Shown here one piece after another: positions 24,442 to 33,117 of a DNA stretch of 64,000 bases (position 1 is its first letter; the number at the start of each line of letters is the position of its first letter). The notes below the pieces were generated by a model that worked only from the letters and a program-made list of their open reading frames with translations, ran no database searches and was not told the DNA's origin. Source of the stretch: JBBREP01 sp038202885 (lineage in GTDB: Bacteria > Actinomycetota > Acidimicrobiia > IMCC26256 > PALSA-610); assembly GCA_038202885.1 (NCBI GenBank), contig JBBREP010000006.1, positions 1 to 64,000 of the forward strand, in the 5' to 3' direction. Position numbers and translations under genes: made by a program.

Positions 24442-25596
24442 TCATTGGCGGTTCGCGCGCGCCATGTAGAACCACAGCGGGAACGGAGCTTTGGCAGCCT
24501 GCATCGCACGCCGCGCCGCGAGGAGGGCGCGGCCGGCTTCAGTCTCTTCGTAGAACCAGGCCTCGGCGGCGCCGGCGTTGGGAGCCACGTCGACGAGCGC
24601 GACCGCGGCTTCTTCGTAGTAGCTGCGGATGTCGTGGGCCACGCTGATCGGATCACCGGGCAGACCGGCCTCGGTCCACGGCGTGCCGTCGGTGATGCGC
24701 GTCAGCGACTCGATGGCGGCCGGAATGCCGTCGGCATCGGTGGCCCGGCCGACCGACGTGGCGCCGCGGTGCGCGAGGCTGCGGTCATAGGCAGCACGCA
24801 AGCCGCGCGCCTCGTCGACCGCAGCGGGCACGGACGGGTCGTAGCGCGGCGGGAGATCGCATGCGAGCGGCTCGACGTCGTCGGCCTCGATCACGTCGGG
24901 ATAGGTCTCGAGCACCGGGCCGCTGGCACTGTCGAGGAGCGCGAACGCGCGGCGCAACACGTCGTGCTGGAACCCGACATCGTTCGGGCGGCCAAGTGGG
25001 CGGCCCAACGGGAACTCGCAATACAACGCGCGCGGCGGGTGCATTCGTTGCGCCACCGCAAAGACCGATGCGAGCGCGACCGTCGCCATCCCATGAGCTT
25101 CGAGTACATGCGAGAGCACACACACGGTGCGCGTACAGAGCGGTCAGACAGGTGTGAGCAGCACCACGTCGACGGCGTCGTCGCGCAGCAGCGCCGCCGC
25201 GGCCGGCCCGGAATCGAGTCGAATCTTGGCGACCGAGTCCTCCTGGTTGCCGGCGAACGCGATGTGGCGCGGCGCGACCCGCCCGATTGTGCCGTTCGCG
25301 GCGAGCTCGTCGAGGCGGTCGACCGGGAACACCACGTTGTGGTCGGCCGCGAACCCGAGCCGGTCGAAGTTCGGACTCCAGTGTCCGAGCATCAGGTCGC
25401 GGGCCTCGTTCGGGATGACGCGAAAGCCCGTGTCGTCGGCGGTAAAACCGTGGTCGTCGGCGACGTGCAGCGCTGCGGTCGTCACGATCGCCACCGTCGC
25501 GTCCGCCAAAGAACGCGGTGTCACCCAGGCCGTCGTGTCGAACTCCGGGCACGGGAGGCCACCGGCATACGCACGGGCGTCTGAATCCGCAGTCAC
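24442..25596 (-). CDS. GrdB/PrdB-like reductase selenoprotein with in-frame UGA (Sec151)
   Basis: Two same-frame segments, 150 codons and 233 codons, are separated by a single TGA at 25144-25146. Together they make one 384-residue protein of the glycine/sarcosine/betaine/D-proline reductase selenoprotein B family. Family landmarks lie on both sides: FRVIPNEA, HNVVFPVDRLDELAANG and IGRVAPRHIAF before, and LYCEFPLGRPLGRPNDV after. At the UGA the protein reads VVLLTPV-U-PLC, a UxxC redox motif where homologues have Cys or Sec. A hairpin resembling a bacterial SECIS follows directly. The start is GTG at 25596. These enzymes reduce C-N or C-S bonds with a dithiol donor, but the partner GrdA/GrdC or PrdA subunits are not nearby, so the role is unknown. 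Sec-insertion genes would have to be elsewhere in the genome. Confidence 0.85.
25116..25132 (-). promoter_or_regulatory. Candidate bacterial SECIS hairpin downstream of the UGA
   Basis: On the coding strand GCGCAC pairs with GTGTGC (one G-U) around the loop CGTGT. The loop begins 18 bases after the UGA and carries G then U at its second and third positions, as expected for a bSECIS apical loop read by SelB. It lies inside coding sequence, as bacterial SECIS elements do. Confidence 0.55.
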
Positions 25597-25646
25597 GATC
25601 GCATCGTCTCAGGCCGGGCGTTTCGCTGTCAATCAACGCCGGCGTG

Positions 25647-25688
25647 CATGCCGAGGGCTTCACGCCGAGGACTGCACGCCGAGGGTGG
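25647..25688. repeat. 14-bp tandem repeat, 3 copies
   Basis: Units of CACGCCGAGGACTG type (first copy begins CATGCC) lie in the gap between the acyl-CoA dehydrogenase gene and the selenoprotein gene, just upstream of the latter's start. Confidence 0.75.
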
Positions 25689-25702
25689 GCTCCGGTCGTG
25701 GC

Positions 25703-27364
25703 TCAGTCGGTATTCGCCAAGGCGTCGACGCGCGCCGCATAGTCGGCGTCGTGGTCGCGGCGCGCGCCGAGGACGCGCGTGTGCAGAAGGTGCGCGGCCG
25801 CCACGGGCTCTCCCCCATCGAGCAGGGCGCCGACCTGCGCGATCGCCACCACTCGGTCGAGTACGCCGCGGAAGTGCCGGGCTCCGAAGTCGTCGTCGTT
25901 GGTCGCTCGACGCATGTCGGCCAGCGCGTCATCAAGTTCGGTATGCATCCGATCGGCCGTGGGCGAATCGACTGACGTGCCGAGCGCGCCGACGCGAGCG
26001 GCCACGACATCGATGATCGGCATCCGGTGCAGATCGGCGAGCACCTGGGCGACGAGCACGTTGTGCGTGCCTTCCCACGATTCATACACGATCGAGTCCC
26101 GATAGAGCCGCGGCAACACGCTGAACTCCTCGATCGTGCCATTGCCGCCGAGCACCTCGATGGCGTTGCGCACCGCGGCGGTGGCGTCGACGGAGAGCGC
26201 GTACTTCGTCGCGTTCACGAGAAATCGGTGGAACAGGATCGTTTCCTGGTCGGCGCTCGCGGCGTCGATGCGATCCTCGAGCTCGGTCAATGTGAACACG
26301 AGGTGCAGCGCACCGAGCCACGCGACGCGCAGGTCTGCGATCGTGGCGCGCGTCGATGGGAAATCGCTGATCGGGCGACCGAACGCTCGCCGGCAACGGG
26401 CATACGCCGACGCTTCGAGGTACGCGCGCCGCATCATGCCGGTGGATCCGATTGCGGTCATCCAGCGGCTCGTGTTCAACACGACGCCGGCCGCAGTGCG
26501 AAAGCCGTCCTCGATGGGACCGATCGGCCACGCGCGCGCCTGTGCAAAGTCGATCTCCCCAGATGCCATGCCCCTGGTCCCGAGCTTCTCCTTGAGGCGG
26601 CGCAGCGTGAAACCGTTCGGTGCGCCATCGAGGTGGCGCGGGATCACGAAGCACCCGAGGCCGCGCGTGCCGGGCGGGCCGTCGGGGACGCGTGCGGTGA
26701 CGAGGAACTGTTGCGCGTCGGCGACGGAGCAAAACCACTTCTCGCCGGTGATCTCGAAGGAGCCGTCGGAGCGGGGGGTCGCCACCGTCGCGTTGGCCCC
26801 GACGTCGCTGCCGCCCTGTACCTCGGTGAGGAATTGCGAACCCCGTGCGGCACGGCCGTAGTCGGTGTCGAGCAGCGGGGGCAGGAACTGATCACGGATC
26901 GCGGGCGCCGCCACTCGGCGAAGGGCGCGGGCAAGCCCGATCGTGCACACGGCCGGGCATGCGTGGCCGGCCTCGCCCTCGAGCGACAGGAGGTACAGCA
27001 GCGTCGCCTGCTCGTACGAGCGCCCAGGTGTGCCCGAGTGCGCGACGAGCCCGCTGTGCCATACCGCCGCGCCCGCGCGGTGGTAGTCGGGATCGAAGAG
27101 CACGGCTTCGACGCGTCGGCCGACGCTGTCGTAACGCGCCAACTCGGGCAGGTGGGCGCGGTGCTCGTAGCGCGCGCTTGCAGGACCGATCGTCTCGACG
27201 ACGTCACGACCAAAGCGCGACGCGTCACGCTCGAGTGCGGCGAGTCGGTCGGCGGGCAGCGCGCGCTGCAAAATCGAGCGCAGCGACGTATCGGTAGCGA
27301 ACGGATCGCTCGGGAACTCGGCGCGCCACGCCTCGAGGTTGCGCCGGGCGTCGTCGAAGCTCAC
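25703..27364 (-). CDS. AidB/ACAD-like acyl-CoA dehydrogenase
   Basis: A 553-residue acyl-CoA dehydrogenase superfamily protein, longer than the 380-residue standard form and with an N-terminal extension and extra C-terminal helices as in AidB. The FAD-domain motif QFLTEVQGGSDVG and GEKWFCSVADA are present, and the catalytic-region segment YESWEGTHNVL contains the candidate glutamate. AidB-type members include acyl-CoA dehydrogenases and DNA-binding alkylation-response proteins, so oxidation of an acyl-CoA is probable but not certain. The start is GTG at 27364 with GAGACT six bases upstream. It lies 106 bp upstream of the selenoprotein gene on the same strand. Confidence 0.85.
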   Translation of the reverse strand: MSFDDARRNLEAWRAEFPSDPFATDTSLRSILQRALPADRLAALERDASRFGRDVVETIGPASARYEHRAHLPELARYDSVGRRVEAVLFDPDYHRAGAAVWHSGLVAHSGTPGRSYEQATLLYLLSLEGEAGHACPAVCTIGLARALRRVAAPAIRDQFLPPLLDTDYGRAARGSQFLTEVQGGSDVGANATVATPRSDGSFEITGEKWFCSVADAQQFLVTARVPDGPPGTRGLGCFVIPRHLDGAPNGFTLRRLKEKLGTRGMASGEIDFAQARAWPIGPIEDGFRTAAGVVLNTSRWMTAIGSTGMMRRAYLEASAYARCRRAFGRPISDFPSTRATIADLRVAWLGALHLVFTLTELEDRIDAASADQETILFHRFLVNATKYALSVDATAAVRNAIEVLGGNGTIEEFSVLPRLYRDSIVYESWEGTHNVLVAQVLADLHRMPIIDVVAARVGALGTSVDSPTADRMHTELDDALADMRRATNDDDFGARHFRGVLDRVVAIAQVGALLDGGEPVAAAHLLHTRVLGARRDHDADYAARVDALANTD

Positions 27365-27412
27365 GGGCCCAGTCTCGCAGATCGACGCCGCTGGGCATCC
27401 GCACCGTTGCGG

Positions 27413-28687
27413 CTACGCGGCTTCCAACCGTTGTGCAGCCTGCGTGCGCCTCGTCGTGCGCACCACGAGCATGCAGGCGGCAACCACGGTGACCGTGCCT
27501 GCCAATCCAAGCCCGGCCCGTGGATTCCAGCGCTGGCACACATATCCGATACTCGGACCGCCGATCACGGTCGTGCCGAGCGTCAAGATCGTGTAGATCG
27601 ACATCACCCGTCCGCGCAGCTCGGGTGCGGACGACGTCTGGAGGTGCGAGCTCGCGCTCGATCCGAAGAACACGGCCAGCGCGCCCACCGGGATAAGGGC
27701 AAGCTCGAACGTGAAGCGTGTGGGCAGGCATGCCGCGACGATCAGCGCCGATCCGAGCAGTGCCGCGCCGACGATGACCGTCGTTCGGTTCGCGATCGAG
27801 CGATGCGCGGCAAAGAGCGCGCCGAGCACGGTGCCGACGCCGAGCAACGCCATCAGGAAGCCTGCCAGCCCGGCACCTTGATGGAACGTGTCGTGCGCAA
27901 TCAGGGTCAACGTGGTGGGAAAGTTGTAGACCAACGTGCCGACCACCGCGACCAGCACAATCGTCGCTCGGATCTCGGTGATGCTCCAAGCGTACGCGAG
28001 GCCCTCGCGGACGCGCGGCCGAGCCGAACGCCGAGTCGGGCGGTCAAGTTGGTGGGCGCGCATCGCGAGTAGCGCTCCGAGGACGGCGAGGAACGACACC
28101 GCGTTGACGAAAAACACCCACGCAACGCCAACGACCGCGATGAGCAACCCGGCAATCGCCGGCCCGGTGATACGGGCGGAGTTGCCGACGGCGCTGTTGA
28201 GCGCGACGGCGTTGGCCACCCGACTAGGCCCGACCATTTCCTCCACGAACGCATGGCGCGCCGGCTCATCGACGAACGTGACCACGCCGAGTCCCAACGC
28301 CAGTGCGTACACCATCCACAGCTGCACGATGTCGGTGAGCACGATCAGCCACAGCGCGACGGCGAGCAGCGCACTCGCCGTCGTGGTGATGAGCAGCAGC
28401 GTGCGGCGATCGAAGCGGTCGACGACCGTGCCGCCGTACAGGCCGAACATCGCAACGGGCAAGAACCGAAAGGCGAACGTGGCGCCGACCGCCACGCCAT
28501 TGTGCGTGATGCTCTCGACGAGCCAGGCCTCGGCCATCGTCTGCATCCAGCCGCCGATGTGAGAGACGAGGTCGCCCGCGAAATAGAGGCGGTAGTTGTA
28601 CGTGTCGAGCGACGCGAACGTGCGGCGCAGAGCGACCGCAAGCCCGGCACGCCACGACGAATCGTCCCTGGGCGCCGCGCTTGTCAC
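27413..28687 (-). CDS. MFS transporter, EntS/MFS_3-like exporter
   Basis: A 424-residue major facilitator with about twelve hydrophobic helices. The signature after helix 2, GGTVVDRFDRRTLLL, fits the MFS A-motif and is typical of the EntS/enterobactin-exporter-like branch. A central loop with HQLDRPTRRSARPRV separates the halves. The start was moved to the GTG at 28687 because a TAGGGT box lies exactly seven bases before it, which excludes the longer frame to 28696. The substrate is unknown. Drug or siderophore export is typical for this branch. Confidence 0.85.
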   Translation of the reverse strand: MTSAAPRDDSSWRAGLAVALRRTFASLDTYNYRLYFAGDLVSHIGGWMQTMAEAWLVESITHNGVAVGATFAFRFLPVAMFGLYGGTVVDRFDRRTLLLITTTASALLAVALWLIVLTDIVQLWMVYALALGLGVVTFVDEPARHAFVEEMVGPSRVANAVALNSAVGNSARITGPAIAGLLIAVVGVAWVFFVNAVSFLAVLGALLAMRAHQLDRPTRRSARPRVREGLAYAWSITEIRATIVLVAVVGTLVYNFPTTLTLIAHDTFHQGAGLAGFLMALLGVGTVLGALFAAHRSIANRTTVIVGAALLGSALIVAACLPTRFTFELALIPVGALAVFFGSSASSHLQTSSAPELRGRVMSIYTILTLGTTVIGGPSIGYVCQRWNPRAGLGLAGTVTVVAACMLVVRTTRRTQAAQRLEAA

Positions 28688-28694
28688 TTGGCGC

Positions 28695-28700
28695 ACCCTA
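28695..28700 (-). promoter_or_regulatory. Putative -10 box (TAGGGT) of the MFS gene
   Basis: TAGGGT, seven bases, then GTG at 28687. The identical hexamer and spacing recur at 43931 for the TauD-type gene. Confidence 0.6.
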
Positions 28701-28750
28701 TGGGTTGGGCGCGCCGGCCGAACGAGAATTCCAACGGGGCGGTGCCGGCG

Positions 28751-29221
28751 TCAACGCGCGTCTGGTCCCGTGCGAGGTGCAGGGTCGAGCGCAGGGTTCG
28801 GGCGCATCTCGATGTCGCGGCGCAACCGCGTCAGGCGTAGCGACGCGATGCGCCAACCATCGGCGCCCTTCGTATAGGTCTCGTGATAGTGGCCGTAGCC
28901 ATGCATGTGCTGGAGCGGACTGTCGTCGGGCCACCACAACTCGTCTTCCATGGCCCAGACCCCCTCGGCGGTCGTCGCCGAGGTGAGCGTGATCTCGGGC
29001 ATGTGGCCGTGATGCACCGTTGTCACTGACTCCAGCGTCGGGCGCAGGAACGTCAGGAACGCTCCAATGCCCGTCGTGATCGTGCCGCCTTCGCCGGTCA
29101 TGTCGATGACCACGTCGTCGGCGAAGGTCGCGCCGAAGCCCGCCCAGTCCTTCGTGTCCATCATCCGGAAGTAGCGCGCCTTCAACTGTTGGATGGCATG
29201 GATGTCGTCAGTGGGGCTCAT
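28751..29221 (-). CDS. NTF2-like/SnoaL-type polyketide cyclase-fold protein
   Basis: A 156-residue NTF2-fold protein. Typical features are the helix IHAIQQLKARYFRMMDTKDWAGF, the strand FADDVVIDMTGEGG, and the C-terminal YHETYTKGADGWRIASLRLTRLR. This subgroup includes SnoaL-like cyclases, steroid isomerase-like proteins and nuclear-transport-factor folds with varied ligands. An Asp in WAGFGATFADD and a histidine pair in VHHGH could line the pocket. The start at 29221 (MSPTDD) fits homologues. A steroid-related role would suit the nearby ChsH-like genes but is only inference. Confidence 0.8.
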   Translation of the reverse strand: MSPTDDIHAIQQLKARYFRMMDTKDWAGFGATFADDVVIDMTGEGGTITTGIGAFLTFLRPTLESVTTVHHGHMPEITLTSATTAEGVWAMEDELWWPDDSPLQHMHGYGHYHETYTKGADGWRIASLRLTRLRRDIEMRPNPALDPAPRTGPDAR

Positions 29222-29490
29222 GACGCGCAGTGTTGCAGGTCGGGCGTGCACTCCGAGGTTTCCCGCGCGTTGCGGTTGACCCGACGAGGCGGAGGGGATA
29301 GACCACGCCCACGGGCATACGGGCAGTCATTGGTGATGGGCTGGCTGGAACTCGGAAGCGGGGGCAACAACCGATGGCGTCGGTGAGCGGCCAAGGCGAG
29401 CAGCAGTTGCTGGCGCGTCCTCATGCCGCGCGCCGACGCGCCGGTGCCGGCTCATCCTCATTCAGGTGTGTCACACAACTGTGAGGAGAA

Positions 29491-31512
29491 ATGCTCATGC
29501 ACCGCAAACACCGAACGCTGCGACGCGTCCGCGTCGGATTCATCGCTGCGGCGCTGGCGATCCTGCCGGCCGCAGCCGTCATTCACGGGGCCACTCCAGC
29601 CGGAGCGCTGGCCTGCACGATCACCGGCACGCCGGGCGATGATGTACTCGTCGCGACGTCGAGCAGCGATGTGCTGTGCGGGTTGGGCGGCAACGACTAC
29701 CTGTTCGCGCACTCCGCATTGGCGATCTACGGCGGCGATGGCAACGACCTGATCATCGTGGACGGGCCGGGCTTGACCGAAGTCATCGGTGGTAACGGCA
29801 CCGATGAGTTGGAGTTCAATACGTCCTCCGACGTGAACGCCGACTTGTCGACCGGAACGGCGACGATCGGCAGCAACACGTTCACCATCGACTCGTTCGA
29901 GCTCCTCTTCGGAGGCGGCGGCAACGACACCTTCAAAGGCGACGCGGGGGACAACACGTTCTTCGGCAACTACGGGAACAACTCGTTCGATGGCAATGGT
30001 GGCAGCGACACCGCTACGTACGAGTACTACTCGAACAGCACGCCGCTGAATGCCGACCTGTCGACGGGCTCGATTTCGATCGCAGGTGAAACCGACACGC
30101 TCGTGAACATCGACAACATCACCGGCACGCCCGGTGATGACATCATCAGGGGCGACAGCAATCCGAACACGCTCGACGGCCGAGGTGGTGCCGACCAGCT
30201 CTACGGGGGCTCAGGCACGGCTGTCGACACGTTGATTGGCGGCGACGGCAAGGATCTCCTCGATGGTGGGCTCGGCAACGACATCCTCATAGGTGGTTCC
30301 GGTACGGATGCGGTCACCTACCAAGCGCGCCCGCTCGCCACGATCACTGCGAGCCTCGCCGACGGTACCGGCGGACAAACCGGCGAGAGCGACAGCTACA
30401 CCTCCATCGAGAACATCTATGGCGCGTACTACGGCAACAACACACTCACCGGCAACTCTGGCGCCAATGTGCTACTCGGCGGGATCGGTGACGACACCTT
30501 GAACGGCCTGAATGGCAGCGACACGCTCGACGGGGCGACGCTCGGTACCGACGTGCTCGACGGCGGTACCGGAACGAACGACACGGTCACGTTCCGTTGG
30601 GTCACCACGTCGGTCACCGTCAACTTGAACGGTGCGTCGAACGGCACGGCCGCGATCAACGGTGGCACCACACAAACCGTCAAGAACATCGAGAACGTCG
30701 ATGGCACTGCCGGTGACGACACGATCAACGGCGATTCCAACGCGAACGTCCTCACCGGCGGCGATGGTGTCGACACGATCAACGGAGGTACTGGCGACGA
30801 CACGATCCAAGGTGGCAACGGGGTCGACCTCCTCTCGGGCGGGGGCGGCACCGACACCCTCGACGTCTCGGACCAGAGCGGGTCGGTCATCGATCTGTCG
30901 GCCACCCCTGCGTCGGCAATTTCGAATCTCGACACCATCGGAGACTTCACCTTCGCGAACGTTGAAGGCGGCAGTGGCGTCGACGACATCACAGGCAGCA
31001 ACGGCCCGAATGTCATCGACGCCGGGGGCGGAAACGACATCGTCCACGGGCTCGCCGGCGACGACACCATCACCGGTGGTTCGGGCAGCGACACGATCTA
31101 CGGTCAAGATGGCGATGACACCATCACGGGCGGTCCTGGCAGCGACACGTTGTACGGCGGCGACGCGAGCACCGACACGGGGAACGACACGTACTTCAGT
31201 GGCGTTGCCAATGCGACGACGCTGAACCTCGCGCTCGGAACGTCGAGCATCGACGCGGCCGTGGTCGGGTTCGAGAACGCCACCACGGGCAATGGTGCTG
31301 ACACGATCACCGGCACCGATGGGGCGAACGTCATCAACGGTAGCGGCGGCAACGACACCATTGACGGCGCCAATGGTGACGACACGCTGCTGGGTGGCGC
31401 CGGCGACGACAACCTCACCGGGGGTCTGGGCAACGACACCGCCGATGGTGGCATCAACACCGCCGTCGGCGACACGTGCTCAGCGGAGATGGTCACCAAC
31501 TGCGAACACTGA
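29491..31512 (+). CDS. Secreted RTX-type (hemolysin-type) calcium-binding repeat protein
   Basis: A 673-residue protein with a Sec signal peptide (about 1-42, VRVGFIAAALAILPAAAVI). The rest consists of many glycine-aspartate-rich nonapeptide repeats of the GGxGxDxLx form (for example GGSGTDAVTY and GGNDTIDGANGDD), which fold into calcium-binding beta rolls. No enzymatic domain was found. The presence of a Sec signal and absence of a clear C-terminal type I secretion signal distinguish it from classical RTX toxins. A GGAGA ribosome site precedes the ATG. It may be a surface-layer or matrix protein. Confidence 0.88.
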   Translation: MLMHRKHRTLRRVRVGFIAAALAILPAAAVIHGATPAGALACTITGTPGDDVLVATSSSDVLCGLGGNDYLFAHSALAIYGGDGNDLIIVDGPGLTEVIGGNGTDELEFNTSSDVNADLSTGTATIGSNTFTIDSFELLFGGGGNDTFKGDAGDNTFFGNYGNNSFDGNGGSDTATYEYYSNSTPLNADLSTGSISIAGETDTLVNIDNITGTPGDDIIRGDSNPNTLDGRGGADQLYGGSGTAVDTLIGGDGKDLLDGGLGNDILIGGSGTDAVTYQARPLATITASLADGTGGQTGESDSYTSIENIYGAYYGNNTLTGNSGANVLLGGIGDDTLNGLNGSDTLDGATLGTDVLDGGTGTNDTVTFRWVTTSVTVNLNGASNGTAAINGGTTQTVKNIENVDGTAGDDTINGDSNANVLTGGDGVDTINGGTGDDTIQGGNGVDLLSGGGGTDTLDVSDQSGSVIDLSATPASAISNLDTIGDFTFANVEGGSGVDDITGSNGPNVIDAGGGNDIVHGLAGDDTITGGSGSDTIYGQDGDDTITGGPGSDTLYGGDASTDTGNDTYFSGVANATTLNLALGTSSIDAAVVGFENATTGNGADTITGTDGANVINGSGGNDTIDGANGDDTLLGGAGDDNLTGGLGNDTADGGINTAVGDTCSAEMVTNCEH

Positions 31513-31549
31513 TCCACTGACCCACTGACCCACTGATCCACTGACCCAC
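31511..31549. repeat. 8-bp tandem repeat, about 5 copies
   Basis: GATCCACT and GACCCACT units repeat head to tail from inside the stop codon of the RTX gene. It lies just before a strong hairpin. Confidence 0.8.
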
Positions 31550-31556
31550 GCGTTTC

Positions 31557-31591
31557 GGGTGCGGCCTCAGACCCAGTCTGGGGCCGCACCC
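31557..31591 (+). terminator. Long hairpin terminator after the RTX gene
   Basis: GGGTGCGGCC at 31557-31566 pairs perfectly with GGCCGCACCC at 31582-31591. Inside, CAGAC pairs with GTCTG around a CCA loop. This 15-16 bp stem lies 45 bases after the stop codon and is followed by no T tract, as is common in actinobacteria. Confidence 0.7.
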
Positions 31592-31717
31592 GCGTCGCGG
31601 GTTCGGTGACTGGCGATCCGGTGCCGCACCGACCGTGGCCCGGCCGCTCCCCTGTCGTCGACGGCGAGCGGCTTGTAACGTGCGCGAACACGACCGCTCG
31701 CCCACGAAGGATCGGCC

Positions 31718-32980
31718 ATGACCACCGAATCACACGCCGCGCCGACGGGTGCCGCGCCGACGAGCCTCGATGCCGCAGCGCCCGTGCACGACTGGGCGAG
31801 CGACTACGACATCTTCGACCCCGGCTACGTCAGCGATCCGTACGGCATCTGGGACGAGCTGCGGGCCGAGTGCCCGATAGCGCACACCGAACGTTGGGGC
31901 GGTTCGTGGCTGCCAACGCGGTACGCCGACGTCACCGAGATCGCGCGCGACATCGAACGGTTTCCGTCCGGCAACGGCATCAGCGTCATTCCGCTCATGG
32001 ACTCGGGCGAACGCGCGATGTCGGGCCCGATCCTGTCGTCAGGCATCCCTCCGATCAGCGCGGATCCGCCCCTGCACACGTGGACCCGACGCCTGATCCT
32101 GCCCACCATGAGCCCGCAGCGCGTCGCCGAGTACGAGCCGTACACGCGAGCGCTGTGCCATGACCTTGTCAGCAGCATCTTGGCGCGCGGCACGGGCGAC
32201 GCCGCGGCTGAGTACGCGCAACAGATTCCGGTGCGCGTCATCGGGCACATTCTCGGCGTGCCCGAATCGATGTCGGACTCGTTCACCGAGTGGGTACGCG
32301 ATGTGCTCGAGTTCGCGCATGACCCGGACCGTCGCCGGCATGGCGTCTCGTCGATCATCGGGTACCTCAGTGAGGCGATCGAGGAACGCGCCAACAATCC
32401 CGTCGACGACTTCATCAGCGAACTGCTCCACGCCGAACACGATGGCGCGCCCGTCGAACGCTCGGTGGTGTTGGGGATGTGCGCGCTGCTCCTCGTGGCG
32501 GGCATCGACACGACATGGTCGTCGATTGGTTCGGCGATGTGGCATCTCGCGATGCACGCCGACGACCGGCGTCGCCTCGTCGCCGAACCCGAACTGATGG
32601 CGACCGCGGTCGAAGAGTTCCTTCGTGCCTACTCCCCTGTCACCATGGCGCGCCGGCTGTCGAACGACGTCGACTTCAACGGTTGTCCGATGAAGGCGGG
32701 CGACCGCATCTTGATGAACTTTCCCGGCGCCAACCGCGACCCCGAGGCGTTCCCCGACGCCGACAAGGTCGTGCTCGACCGGCTCGACAACCGTCACGTG
32801 GCGTTCGGCGTCGGGATCCACCGTTGCGCGGGTTCGAACCTCGCCCGCATGGAGCTGCGCGTCGCGATCGAGGAATGGCTGGCGCGGATCCCCGAGTTCG
32901 AGGTCACCGACCCCGCGCTCGTCACCTGGGCCGGCGGCCAAGTCCGAGGCCCCCGCTCCATCCCCGTGCGCTTCGCCTGA
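31718..32980 (+). CDS. Cytochrome P450 (A)
   Basis: A 420-residue soluble P450. The oxygen-binding I-helix motif is AGIDTT, the K-helix ExxR is EEFLR, and the heme loop FGVGIHRCAGSNLAR contains the axial cysteine. All catalytic features are intact. A TAACGT box at 31676-31681 and a GAAGGA ribosome site suggest a leadered transcript. A BVMO gene follows after 137 bp in the same direction, and together they could oxygenate one compound. The electron donor ferredoxin is not adjacent. Confidence 0.93.
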   Translation: MTTESHAAPTGAAPTSLDAAAPVHDWASDYDIFDPGYVSDPYGIWDELRAECPIAHTERWGGSWLPTRYADVTEIARDIERFPSGNGISVIPLMDSGERAMSGPILSSGIPPISADPPLHTWTRRLILPTMSPQRVAEYEPYTRALCHDLVSSILARGTGDAAAEYAQQIPVRVIGHILGVPESMSDSFTEWVRDVLEFAHDPDRRRHGVSSIIGYLSEAIEERANNPVDDFISELLHAEHDGAPVERSVVLGMCALLLVAGIDTTWSSIGSAMWHLAMHADDRRRLVAEPELMATAVEEFLRAYSPVTMARRLSNDVDFNGCPMKAGDRILMNFPGANRDPEAFPDADKVVLDRLDNRHVAFGVGIHRCAGSNLARMELRVAIEEWLARIPEFEVTDPALVTWAGGQVRGPRSIPVRFA

Positions 32981-33015
32981 GCCAGCCCGCTGCGCCAGCT
33001 TTTGCGTTCGCCACC

Positions 33016-33054
33016 GCACTTCGACACGGCACTTCGACAGGGCACTTCGACACG
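33016..33054. repeat. 13-bp tandem repeat, 3 copies
   Basis: GCACTTCGACACG repeats three times (middle copy ends AGG) between the P450 and BVMO genes, about 60 bases before the BVMO start. Confidence 0.8.
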
Positions 33055-33117
33055 GTACCGTGCGCCGTGGTTGGATTTGCACAGCATGTGCAATGTCTCC
33101 GGCGGTGAAGGAGCACG

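Noticed and set aside
23446..25584. A 712-codon plus-strand frame over the alcohol dehydrogenase and selenoprotein genes
   Set aside because: It is a shadow frame; the opposite strand carries clear zinc-dehydrogenase and GrdB-like motifs.
24442..25596. Reading the two halves as a pseudogene broken by a nonsense mutation, or as two separate genes
   Set aside because: No frameshift or other stop is present, conservation continues across the TGA, the TGA is at the known Sec/Cys column followed by PLC, and a SECIS-like hairpin follows. A simple nonsense mutation remains possible until the Sec machinery is confirmed.
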